Below, piece by piece: positions 1-7,927 of a stretch of 64,000 nucleotides of DNA. The position numbers and the translations under genes were made by a program. Source of the DNA: Nocardia yamanashiensis NBRC 100130 (GTDB taxonomy: Bacteria; Actinomycetota; Actinomycetes; Mycobacteriales; Mycobacteriaceae); the NCBI RefSeq assembly GCF_001613325.1, contig NZ_BDCD01000018.1, positions 62,001-126,000 on the forward strand, read 5' to 3'. A model generated the notes under the pieces. It was not told the origin of the DNA. It did not search any database and was given only the letters and a program-made list of their open reading frames with translations. Every line of letters starts with the position of its first letter. Positions within the stretch are counted from its first letter, which is position 1.

Positions 1-43
1 TTCCCGGTGACGCGAGGGCGGGGCGCCTCCCCGTTGGCCCTAC

Positions 44-95
44 GGCGAGACGCCTGCTTGGTGGCTCGATGGCGAGACACCTGCCCGGTGGCTCG
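44..95. repeat. Short direct repeat, two copies of about 25 bp
   Basis: Positions 44-68 and 71-95 match at 22 of 25 bases and lie 27 bp apart, so the period is 27. Both begin GGCGAGAC and end GGTGGCTCG. The repeat lies beyond the 3' end of the geosmin synthase gene and may belong to a gene or intergenic array starting left of the window. I cannot assign a function. Confidence 0.5.
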
Positions 96-146
96 GGGGC
101 CCGGGCAGCAACCATCGGCACCGAGGCGAAGTGGCCGTTCATAAGC

Positions 147-2318
147 TCAGGTGGATGGGGTGCGGCTGCGGGTGCGCGGGTTCGCGGCACCGGCGAGCAC
201 ACTGGTGAACGGGGTGCTCGGGAGCCGGGTCAGGGGCGGGCGAGGACGCTGGCGGAGGGTGGATTCGGGGTAGCGGGGGGTGGCGGTGTGCCAGGCGAGG
301 TTGCCGGCGAGGTATTCGCGGAGGCGGCGGACGTGATCGAGGATGGCGGCGCGGGTTTCTTCGGGGAGGTGGTAGTCGGTGAAGAAGGCGGGCAGTTCGT
401 TGCGGGTGAGGTGCTCGAACTGGTGCAGGCGTTCCTCGGCGAGGTCGGCGACTATGTCGCGGGCGGCTTCGCGGGAGCAGTGCAGGAAGGATTCGGTGAG
501 GTAGACGAGGTTGTGGTGCTCGGCGTCGTACTCGATTTCCTTTTGATAGGAGTGCAGGTCGTTGACCAGGGCGGCGTGGTCGTAGGCCGAGTGTTCGAGC
601 TGGCGGATCACGCTGGCGTCGGCGATATCGGGGTGGGCGATGCCGGCGGCGGGTCCGAGCGCTGCCAGCACCGCGCCGCCGAAGGCGTGACGGCGGGAGT
701 CGAGGTAGTCGACGGGGTCGGGGATGCGGTGGCGGGTTTCGTTCTCCAGCACCGATTCCCAGGCGGTGATGGTGTTCAGCAGCGCGGAGCGGAGCCGGCG
801 GCGGCCATGCGCGTCGGTGGCCGATGCGGTCGACCGCCACAGGTCGCGGAGGGCGTGCTCAAAAGGGCTGACGGGCGGGACGGAGCCGTCGCTGAGCTGA
901 CTTCGCAAGCGGCGCAGCTCTTCCCGGCCGCCCACCGGATCCGCACGGAAGACGTGGGTGAGCAGATCACCGGCCAGGAAACCCCAGGCGCACCAGCGGG
1001 CGCGGCGGACGAGTTCGCCGACGGTGGCGTCGCTGTCGGTCATGGCGGCCAGCGCGGCGTAGTCGTCGCGCTCGACCGATTCCGCGGTCCAGCCCGTGCG
1101 CGGGTCATCCAGCAGACCCATGGCGGACAACCATTCCGGGAGATCGGCGCGCGCCGTGGCCACATGCGGATTGACCGTCACGGGATACGGCATGGAGAGC
1201 TTGCCGAGCGGCAGCGGGCCGGGCGTACGCGGCGGCGGCGTCTGCTGGTTCACCAGCATGCGCGCGCCGGGCCGCAGCCGGGCGACGCCGCTGCCGAGCC
1301 CGGTCGGACCGGTGGCCAGGCCGCTGTTCATGTAGCGGCTGGAGCGCAGATGCCATTCGTGCCCGCCGGACTGCCAATCCTGCAGCCCGCGCACGTAGCG
1401 CGCCACCGCGAGCTGCTCGGCGGGCGTGGCGCCGTGTTCCAGGAACAGTTGCGGCACAGCGATTCCGGCGGTGTCCTCGTACAGCCGCAGCCGCGAGGTG
1501 ATCAGGTCGTTGACCAGATCCGCCGCCCGCTGGGTAGGCAGGCCCAGGAACCGTTCCAGCACCAGCACCAGATTGGCGTTCTCCCCCTCCACGCGCACCT
1601 CGCGCTCGTAGGAGAACAGGTCGTTGCGCAGATGCACCGCGTCGGAGAAGGTTTCGCACAGTACGTGCAGCGGCCGGGTGCCGGCGAACCGGTCCGGCAC
1701 CTCGGCGTCGGCCGCGAACTCGACCAGATTGGCCGACCACGGCGCACCGCCCACCCGCCTGCGCATTTCGAGGTACTCGATCGGGTTGGCGACCCGCTCG
1801 CGCACGATATTGTCCAGCTCCCACAGGGATTCGACCATCAGGTTGTGGGTGCTCAGCCGCATCCGCCGCCGCCAGTCCGCGGTCATGGCGGGCAGCGTGC
1901 GCAGCCAGCAGTCGAGCAGTCCGGCCTCGGACGCATTGGCGGGTTCCGGTGCGGTGCAACCGGGTTCGGGCATGAACTCCTCGAGCCGCTCCAGATAGCG
2001 GACCGCCTCCACCCGATGCTGCGGATGCTTGAACTCGGCGAGGAAATAGTCGTCGAAGTAGAAGACCCAGATGTACCACTCGGTGACCAGCGCCAGGGTC
2101 TCGGCATCGCATTCGGGATGGGTGTAGGCGCACAGCAGGGCGAAGTCCATGCGCGCCAAGGTCTCGACATCCCACACCGGCGCACCGTTCGGCCCGGGCT
2201 CGTCGTGCATGCCCAGGCGCTGCGCCCACGCGGCTGCGTGTTCGCGGGCATAGTCGAGGTGGGGGTTGAGGCGGGGTGGGTGCGGCAGGTAGAACTCGGG
2301 CAATCTGAACGGCTGCAT
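147..2318 (-). CDS. geoA: Germacradienol/geosmin synthase
   Basis: Bifunctional class I sesquiterpene cyclase. In this family the N-terminal half turns farnesyl diphosphate into germacradienol and the C-terminal half turns germacradienol into geosmin. The 723-residue length fits the usual ~725. The N-terminal half has the aspartate motif as DDYFLAE (about 89-95; the family usually shows DDHFLE) and the metal-binding triad NDLFSYERE (232-240). The C-terminal half has a second triad, NDLHSYQKE (586-594), and a WGFLAGD segment (445-451) where the degenerate Asp motif is expected. The chosen ATG at 2318 begins MQPFRLPEFYLPHP, the typical start of this family; the reading frame stays open upstream but that stretch is not family-like. 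It is divergent from the MurG-like gene, with a 166-bp shared promoter region. Identification is firm; the altered first motif is a small oddity. Confidence 0.95.
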   Translation of the reverse strand: MQPFRLPEFYLPHPPRLNPHLDYAREHAAAWAQRLGMHDEPGPNGAPVWDVETLARMDFALLCAYTHPECDAETLALVTEWYIWVFYFDDYFLAEFKHPQHRVEAVRYLERLEEFMPEPGCTAPEPANASEAGLLDCWLRTLPAMTADWRRRMRLSTHNLMVESLWELDNIVRERVANPIEYLEMRRRVGGAPWSANLVEFAADAEVPDRFAGTRPLHVLCETFSDAVHLRNDLFSYEREVRVEGENANLVLVLERFLGLPTQRAADLVNDLITSRLRLYEDTAGIAVPQLFLEHGATPAEQLAVARYVRGLQDWQSGGHEWHLRSSRYMNSGLATGPTGLGSGVARLRPGARMLVNQQTPPPRTPGPLPLGKLSMPYPVTVNPHVATARADLPEWLSAMGLLDDPRTGWTAESVERDDYAALAAMTDSDATVGELVRRARWCAWGFLAGDLLTHVFRADPVGGREELRRLRSQLSDGSVPPVSPFEHALRDLWRSTASATDAHGRRRLRSALLNTITAWESVLENETRHRIPDPVDYLDSRRHAFGGAVLAALGPAAGIAHPDIADASVIRQLEHSAYDHAALVNDLHSYQKEIEYDAEHHNLVYLTESFLHCSREAARDIVADLAEERLHQFEHLTRNELPAFFTDYHLPEETRAAILDHVRRLREYLAGNLAWHTATPRYPESTLRQRPRPPLTRLPSTPFTSVLAGAANPRTRSRTPST

Positions 2319-2484
2319 TCCGGGCCCTCTCACCAGCTGCGGCAACGTGATCGGCGTCACACCATGGTAAAGGCCGGTTGCCGGATCGCCAATACTTCGC
2401 TGGGGTTCCAACCGACCGGTATTCGGGCCACGACTAACCTGGTCCGAGCGCCATCCCGGACCCGCGACCCGCAGGAGAAAAGCC

Positions 2485-3693
2485 ATGCCACAGCCCGCCC
2501 AGGACCGCGCCGCCATTCTGAAGCGGCTCGCCGCACACGGACCGGTCCGCGTCATCGTCGCCGGCGGCGGCACCGGCGGGCACACCTATCCGGCCGTGGC
2601 GGCGGTGCGCGCGCTGCGCGATCTGGCCGCCGAGGCCGACACCACCGCCGAAGTGCTGTGGGTCGGTACGCCCGACAGCCTGGAACAGCGCGTCGCGGCC
2701 GAGAACGAGGTGGCCTTCGCCGGCATCAAGGCGGGCAAGCTGCGCCGCGACCGCAATCCGCTCAAGATGCTCAATGCCGCCAATGCCAAAGACGCCCTGC
2801 GGGTTCCGGCCAGCGTGCTGCGCGCCCAGCGCGTGGTGCGCGATTTCCGGCCGGATGTGGTGCTGTGCACCGGCGGATACGTCTGCGCGCCCATCGGATT
2901 GGCGGCGGCGCTGCGGCGCAAGCCCTTGGTGATCCACGAGCAGACCACCGGTATCGGCAAGGCGAATCTGCTGCTGGCCCGCCTGGCCGACCGGATCGCG
3001 CTCAGCTCGGAGGCGTCCCGGCAGCTGTTGCCCGGGCGCACCCGCGAGCGGGCCGTGGTCACGGGCAATCCGATCCGCCCGGCGCTCACCACCGGTGACG
3101 CGGAAGCCGCTGTGCCGGCGTTGAATTGGACCGGCTACACGCCCGGACTGCCGACCGTGTACATCACCGGCGGCGCGCAGGGCGCGGTGCAGATCAACGA
3201 TCTGATCGACAGCCTGCTGCCGAACCTGCTCGATCACGCCAATGTGATCCACCAGTGCGGGCGGTTGTCCTACGAGCAGGTCAAGGAGCGCGCCACCACG
3301 CTGCCCGAGGAATTGCGCGGCCGGTATCTGGTGCGCGAATTCCTCGGCCCGGAACTCCCGCACGTGCTGGCGCTGGCCGATGTGCTGGTATCCCGTTCCG
3401 GCGCGGGCACTCTCGCCGAGATCACCACGCTCGGCAAACCGTCGATCCTCATCCCGTACCCGCATTCGGTGGGCGGCGAGCAGATCCGCAATGCGCGCAT
3501 CCTGGCCGATCAGGGCGGGGCGCGGGCGCTCATCGGGCCCGAGGCAACCGCGGAGAACCTCAGCAACGCACTGACCGAACTGCTCGGCCAGCCGGAGACG
3601 CGGCGCGCGGTGTCGGCCGCCGCCAAGGCCGTCGGGCACCCCGATGCCGCCGAGCAGTTGGCGCTCACCGTGCTCGGGTTCGCCGCACCCTGA
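2485..3693 (+). CDS. MurG-like UDP-GlcNAc glycosyltransferase (paralogue)
   Basis: GT-B glycosyltransferase of the MurG family, 402 residues. MurG adds GlcNAc to lipid I to make lipid II at the inner face of the membrane. Visible motifs are the N-terminal glycine loop AGGGTGGHTYPA (about residues 22-33), the mid-protein VTGNPIRPAL and TGGAQGAVQIND, and the C-terminal UDP-sugar site (ADVLVSRSGAGTLAEI, then LIPYP). The ATG has a good ribosome-binding site (AGGAGA) 8-9 bases upstream. The gene stands alone beside geosmin synthase and not among division and cell-wall genes, so it is probably a second copy with a special role. The substrate may be lipid I or another prenyl-linked or small-molecule acceptor; the sequence alone does not decide. 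Confidence 0.85.
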   Translation: MPQPAQDRAAILKRLAAHGPVRVIVAGGGTGGHTYPAVAAVRALRDLAAEADTTAEVLWVGTPDSLEQRVAAENEVAFAGIKAGKLRRDRNPLKMLNAANAKDALRVPASVLRAQRVVRDFRPDVVLCTGGYVCAPIGLAAALRRKPLVIHEQTTGIGKANLLLARLADRIALSSEASRQLLPGRTRERAVVTGNPIRPALTTGDAEAAVPALNWTGYTPGLPTVYITGGAQGAVQINDLIDSLLPNLLDHANVIHQCGRLSYEQVKERATTLPEELRGRYLVREFLGPELPHVLALADVLVSRSGAGTLAEITTLGKPSILIPYPHSVGGEQIRNARILADQGGARALIGPEATAENLSNALTELLGQPETRRAVSAAAKAVGHPDAAEQLALTVLGFAAP

Positions 3694-3822
3694 CCCCGGA
3701 ATGCCGCTGAGAGCCTTCTCACCTGCTGAGAGGGCACTGAGAGGTTGCCCCAACCGGCGCGGAAACGGGTAGGGTCGAGGGTGTCAGCAAGTTCTTGGCA
3801 ATCCCGAGAGATTGGAGATGCC

Positions 3823-4173
3823 ATGCAAATCCACGTTTTCGCCGACAAGCACATCGGCGGCGGTCCGGCACTCATTCGCGAGGCGGAAGACACCATCACC
3901 AGCGCGCTCGATCGCTTCGCCGACCAACTCACTCGGGTAGAGGCCCACATCACCGACGTCAACGGTCACAAGGGCGGCTCCGAGGACAAGCAGTGCACCC
4001 TGGAGGCGCGGCCCAAGGGTCAGCCGCCGGTCGCCACCACCCATCGCGCGGGAACCGCCGAGGACGCCTTCGCGGGCGCCGCCGACAGCATGGCGCATCT
4101 GCTGGACAGCCGGTTCGGCCGGCTGCATCACGCCAAGGGCGGCGAATCCATTCGCTATCTCGCGGCCGACTGA
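3823..4173 (+). CDS. HPF/RaiA-like ribosome-associated protein
   Basis: 116 residues that read like the N-terminal domain of ribosome hibernation factors (HPF/YfiA/RaiA). The pattern is a short beta strand with a helix (REAEDTITSALDRFADQLTRVEAHITDVNG), then a charged strand (CTLEARPKGQPPVATTHRAG) and a final helix (AFAGAADSMAHLLDSRFGRL). Family members bind the decoding centre of idle ribosomes. Only the single domain is present; the long HPF C-terminal dimerisation domain is absent. The ATG at 3823 is preceded by GGAG at a good distance, and the longer open frame from 3745 lacks one. The upstream region carries three CTGAGAG repeats (3707, 3726, 3737). The family call is fairly safe and the role is inferred. 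Confidence 0.7.
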   Translation: MQIHVFADKHIGGGPALIREAEDTITSALDRFADQLTRVEAHITDVNGHKGGSEDKQCTLEARPKGQPPVATTHRAGTAEDAFAGAADSMAHLLDSRFGRLHHAKGGESIRYLAAD

Positions 4174-4195
4174 GCCGCCCCGCCGGGCCGCCCGC

Positions 4196-5323
4196 CTAGC
4201 CGCCGCTGACCGACAGCAGGTGGAAGGTGGTGCGGCCCGCGCGCCCGAAGTTGTTGTCCGCCACCACGATCAGTGATCGGGAGCCGTCGGGCAGGCGCGG
4301 ACCCCAGGTCATACCCTCCACGCATTGCGGGTCGATGCCCGCCGCCCGGAAGTCGAACAGCAGTCGCTTGCTCATGGGCTTGGCGTCCGCCGGGGCGGCT
4401 TCCTTGCCGGTCACCGGATCGGCTCCGGCGGTGGAGGTTTCGTAGATGCGGCCGGTGAAGCCCAGTACCGGGATCACGCCGCGCTCCAGCGCGAGATAGC
4501 GGTCGCCGCCGAGCGAGAGAATCTCGGAAACGCCTGCGGACGAAGCGATTTCACCGAGTCCGACACGCCCGACCGGGTAGATGTATTCGGCGATGTTCTG
4601 ACCACTGCCCCGGTCCAGTCGCACCATACGGGACCGGCTCTCGGCGTCGGCGGACGCGGTGGGTCCGTCCTGCACCAAGGCGTTCTCGGTCACCGCGACC
4701 ACGGTCGAGCCGCCCTCGGTCAGGTCCATGGCCTCGAAGCCGAGATTGTCTCGAATACCCGAAATCTGTTGCCCTGCAGCGTCGTTACGCGGCGTGAAGG
4801 CGTCCGGCACCGGCACTTCGCGGCTGAAGGCCCCGTCCAGGGTGGCCTGACGGACGAACCCGGCCTGCCCGGCCTTGGCCTCGCCCTCGCTGGTGTACAC
4901 GAACCCCTGATGGTCCGGTGTCCACCGAATCGCCTCCGGGTCGATGGTGCGCGCCGCGTACGGCGACCCGTCCTTGTCGAGAAGCTCGATGAGACTGCGG
5001 AATTCGGGCGCGCCCAGCTTGCCCTCCGGGGTGATCGGCACGCTCAGCGTGTACGCGCGCGCGGGACCTTCCTCACCGCGGTTGTCGCTGATCGCCAGGT
5101 AGCTGTCGCCCTCCGGCCAATAGTCCAGACCGGACAGCCCGCCGACTCGATAGCCCCCGAACTGGTAGTCGTCGCCCAGCGTGAACTGATCGAGATGCCG
5201 CACGGTCAGCGCATCCGCCACCGCCCCGTTCTCCCCCGTCGCCACACCCGCGGCACCAGCCGTCCCGACAACCACCGCGAAGGCCAAAGCCAAAGCGCGC
5301 ACACCACTCATGGCTGCGTTCAT
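4196..5323 (-). CDS. Secreted esterase-like/phytase-like protein
   Basis: 375 residues with an N-terminal signal peptide (hydrophobic stretch from about 9 to 27 after MSGVRA, ending GAAGVA). The body matches the 'esterase-like activity of phytase' family (PF13449 type). Recognisable blocks are GGLSGLDYWPEGDSYLAISDNRG near residue 60, EAIRWTPDHQGFVYTSEGE near 130, NLGFEAMDLT near 195 and ECVEGMTWGPRLPDGSRSLIVVADNNF near the end, a pattern of repeated propeller-like blades. It is probably a secreted or surface hydrolase, but the substrate cannot be named. It is single, in a tail-to-tail arrangement with the HPF-like gene and about 30 bp from the LuxR gene, which has the same orientation. Confidence 0.8.
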   Translation of the reverse strand: MNAAMSGVRALALAFAVVVGTAGAAGVATGENGAVADALTVRHLDQFTLGDDYQFGGYRVGGLSGLDYWPEGDSYLAISDNRGEEGPARAYTLSVPITPEGKLGAPEFRSLIELLDKDGSPYAARTIDPEAIRWTPDHQGFVYTSEGEAKAGQAGFVRQATLDGAFSREVPVPDAFTPRNDAAGQQISGIRDNLGFEAMDLTEGGSTVVAVTENALVQDGPTASADAESRSRMVRLDRGSGQNIAEYIYPVGRVGLGEIASSAGVSEILSLGGDRYLALERGVIPVLGFTGRIYETSTAGADPVTGKEAAPADAKPMSKRLLFDFRAAGIDPQCVEGMTWGPRLPDGSRSLIVVADNNFGRAGRTTFHLLSVSGG

Positions 5324-5354
5324 ATCAAGACCGGCCGGCCGCCGTCATTCCGGG

Positions 5355-6212
5355 TTATGGGAGGAGGCCGAGGCGGCGGGCGCGGACTACGGCTTCGTGG
5401 CGGTTGTGGGCGCCGAGTTTGGTCATGGCGCTGCGGAGGTAGCTTTTGACCGTCTCGGCGCGGAGGGAGAGGCGCTGGGCGGCTTCGGCATTGGTGCAGC
5501 CGAGGGCGATCTGGGCGAGGACGTCGAGTTCACGGGGAGCGAGGGAGACGGCGTGGTCGGGGGCGGCCACGCCGGAGACCAGGCGGGCCAGGCGGGCGGA
5601 GACGTCGCGGAGTTGGGTGCGGGCCTGGGCGTCGGAGACCAGCTGGGTGATGCCGCGCAGTTCGGCGTGCAGGTCGCGGAGTTCCTCGGTGACAACGGCG
5701 TTCGCGCCGGCGGCCTCGCGGGACAGATGCAGGCGCACACGGCGGTCCACTTCGTCGCGGATGGCCAGTTCGAGACTGAGGCGGCGGCCGGCCTGGAGCA
5801 TCTCGTCGGCGATGCGGTCGCCGATGGGCGCGGGTTCGCGGTTCGCGACGTACAGCACCGCGCGCGCCTCGCCCGCGACCACCACCGGCACCGCGACCAC
5901 CGCGCGCAGGCCCTCGCCGAGCACCGGGCCGTCGTAGTGGTGGGTGATGGTGGAGGCCGAGCGGTAGTCGGCCACCGACCGCGGCTTGCCCGTCGCCACC
6001 ACGCTGCCGCCCAGCCCGGAGCTCGGCGCCACCGACAGCCCCCGCATGCCGTTGGTGCGGGTGCCGACGAACTCGCTGAGCACCAGCGTCCCGTCCTGCA
6101 CCGCACCCCCGAAGACCACCGGCATCTTGGAGACGCCGGCCAGCTTGCGCAGCTCGGCCCGCAGGGCATCGCCGTCGCTGGGACGCAGCAGGCCATCGGA
6201 CGCGGGGGTCAT
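5355..6212 (-). CDS. GAF-type sensor LuxR-family regulator
   Basis: 285-residue transcription factor. The C-terminal 60 residues are a classical LuxR helix-turn-helix (LAPRELDVLAQIALGCTN, then RLSLRAETVKSYLRSAMTKL). The first ~150 residues read as a GAF-like domain (LVLSEFVGTRTNGMRGL, then GLRAVVAVPVVVAGEARAVLYVANR), followed by a helical linker. The ATG at 6212 is preferred over the GTG at 6221 because GAAGGG lies eight bases before it. It is divergent from the acyl-CoA synthetase operon across a 68-bp gap, so it probably controls that operon, perhaps in response to an aromatic or acyl ligand. That last point is inference. Confidence 0.85.
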   Translation of the reverse strand: MTPASDGLLRPSDGDALRAELRKLAGVSKMPVVFGGAVQDGTLVLSEFVGTRTNGMRGLSVAPSSGLGGSVVATGKPRSVADYRSASTITHHYDGPVLGEGLRAVVAVPVVVAGEARAVLYVANREPAPIGDRIADEMLQAGRRLSLELAIRDEVDRRVRLHLSREAAGANAVVTEELRDLHAELRGITQLVSDAQARTQLRDVSARLARLVSGVAAPDHAVSLAPRELDVLAQIALGCTNAEAAQRLSLRAETVKSYLRSAMTKLGAHNRHEAVVRARRLGLLP

Positions 6213-6280
6213 CGGGTACACCCTTCCGGGGGTAGTCGAGGTTCGAGTGTGATGTGGATCCTATCCAAGTGAGCGAGAGC

Positions 6281-7927
6281 ATGGACCGGCTCCGGCCGGT
6301 GAGCTATACCCATGGCGCATGGGAGGTGCCGCTGCTCGGCGATACCATCGGCGCCGACCTGGACCGCACGGCCGCCGCGCACCCGGACCGCGACGCCCTG
6401 ATCGACCACGCCTCCGGGCTGCGCTGGACCTACCGCGAGTTCGTAGCCGAGGTGGACGCGCTGGCGCTGGGGCTGCTGGCCTCGGGGCTGGGTAAGGGCG
6501 ATCGGGTGGGCATCTGGGCGCCGAACTGCCCGCAGTGGACCTTGACGCAGTACGCGACGGCCAAGATCGGCGCGGTGCTGGTCAATATCAATCCGGCGTA
6601 TCGGTCGCACGAGTTGCAATACGTGCTGCGGCAGGCCGGGATCCGGGCGCTGGTGGCCGCACCGTCGTTCAAGACCTCCGACTACGCGGCCATGATCGCC
6701 GAGGTGCGGCCGGAATGCCCGGAGCTGGACCGGGTGGTGCTGCTGGACTCCCCCGAGTGGGACGGACTGTTCGTCACCGGTCGCGCCGCCGACCCGCGCA
6801 CCCTGGCGCTGGCGCAGTCGGAGCTGTCCGCCGACGACCCGATCAATATCCAATACACCTCGGGCACAACAGGTTTCCCCAAGGGCGCGACGCTCAGCCA
6901 TCACAATATCCTCAACAACGGATACTTCGTGGGCGAGCTGTGCGGCTACACCGAACAGGACCGCATCTGCATCCCGGTCCCCTTCTACCACTGCTTCGGG
7001 ATGGTGATGGGCAATCTGGCCGCCACCAGTCACGGCGCCGCCATGGTCATCCCCGCCCCCGCCTTCGATCCGCGCGCCACGCTGGAAGCCGTTGCGGCCG
7101 AACGCTGTACCTCGCTGTACGGGGTGCCGACCATGTTCATCGCCGAGCTGGCGGAACCGGATTTCGAGAGCTACGACCTGTCCAGCCTGCGCACCGGAAT
7201 CATGGCCGGCTCGCCGTGCCCGGTGGAGGTGATGAAGCAGGTCATCGAGCGCATGGGCATGCGCGAGGTGAGCATCTGCTACGGCATGACCGAGACCTCG
7301 CCGGTGTCCACCCAGACCCGCCGCGACGACAGCCTGACCCAGCGCACCGCCACCGTGGGCCGGGCCGGGCCGCATATCGAGATCAAGATCGTGGATCCGG
7401 GCACCGGGCTGACGGTGCCGCGCGGGGAACCCGGCGAACTGTGCACGCGCGGCTATTCGGTCATGCTCGGCTACTGGAACGACGCCGAGAAGACCGCCGA
7501 GGCAATCGATTCCGCGCGCTGGATGCACACCGGCGACCTGGCGACCATGGACGAGGACGGCTATGTGGCGATCACCGGCCGCATCAAGGACATGGTGATC
7601 CGGGGCGGCGAGAACATCTACCCACGGGAGATAGAGGAGTTCCTCTACACTCACCCCGACATCCTCGACGCCCAGGTGATCGGCGTGCCCGACGCCAAAT
7701 ACGGCGAGGAACTCATGGCTTGGGTCCGGTTGCGAGAGGGCGCGCCGGTATTGACCGCCGAGAGCCTGCGCGCGTATTGCGCCGGGCGGCTCGCCCATTT
7801 CAAGATTCCCCGCTACGTGCACATCGTCGATGAATTCCCGATGACCGTGACCGGCAAGATCCGCAAGATCGAGATGCGCGAGCTCGCCGCACGACTGCTC
7901 GGCCAGTCCAGCCAGGAGGACGCATGA
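6281..7927 (+). CDS. Fatty-acyl-CoA synthetase (FadD-type AMP-binding enzyme)
   Basis: ANL-superfamily ligase of 548 residues that activates a carboxylic acid with ATP to an acyl-adenylate and then to the CoA thioester. Clear motifs are the P-loop-like YTSGTTGFPKG (about 192-202), YGMTETSPVS (A5 motif), the HTGDLATMDEDGYVAITGRIKDMVIRGGENIYPREIEE block, and the terminal PMTVTGKIRK with its catalytic lysine. The length and the PFYHCFGMVMGN segment are typical of medium/long-chain FadD proteins of mycolic-acid actinomycetes. In-frame GTG codons at 6254 and 6269 are alternative starts; 6281 gives the usual family N-terminus. It overlaps the next gene by four bases (ATGA), which indicates translational coupling. 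Confidence 0.9.
   Translation: MDRLRPVSYTHGAWEVPLLGDTIGADLDRTAAAHPDRDALIDHASGLRWTYREFVAEVDALALGLLASGLGKGDRVGIWAPNCPQWTLTQYATAKIGAVLVNINPAYRSHELQYVLRQAGIRALVAAPSFKTSDYAAMIAEVRPECPELDRVVLLDSPEWDGLFVTGRAADPRTLALAQSELSADDPINIQYTSGTTGFPKGATLSHHNILNNGYFVGELCGYTEQDRICIPVPFYHCFGMVMGNLAATSHGAAMVIPAPAFDPRATLEAVAAERCTSLYGVPTMFIAELAEPDFESYDLSSLRTGIMAGSPCPVEVMKQVIERMGMREVSICYGMTETSPVSTQTRRDDSLTQRTATVGRAGPHIEIKIVDPGTGLTVPRGEPGELCTRGYSVMLGYWNDAEKTAEAIDSARWMHTGDLATMDEDGYVAITGRIKDMVIRGGENIYPREIEEFLYTHPDILDAQVIGVPDAKYGEELMAWVRLREGAPVLTAESLRAYCAGRLAHFKIPRYVHIVDEFPMTVTGKIRKIEMRELAARLLGQSSQEDA

Noticed and set aside
69..3098. Very long open frame (1009 codons) on the plus strand across geosmin synthase
   Set aside because: Antisense shadow caused by high GC. 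The minus-strand protein has clear terpene-cyclase motifs; the plus reading is low-complexity Gly/Ala/Arg.
3707..3743. Three CTGAGAG repeats resembling the conserved CTGAGA of TPP riboswitches
   Set aside because: No other part of the TPP aptamer is present and the downstream gene is not a thiamin gene; kept only as a note in the HPF-like gene.
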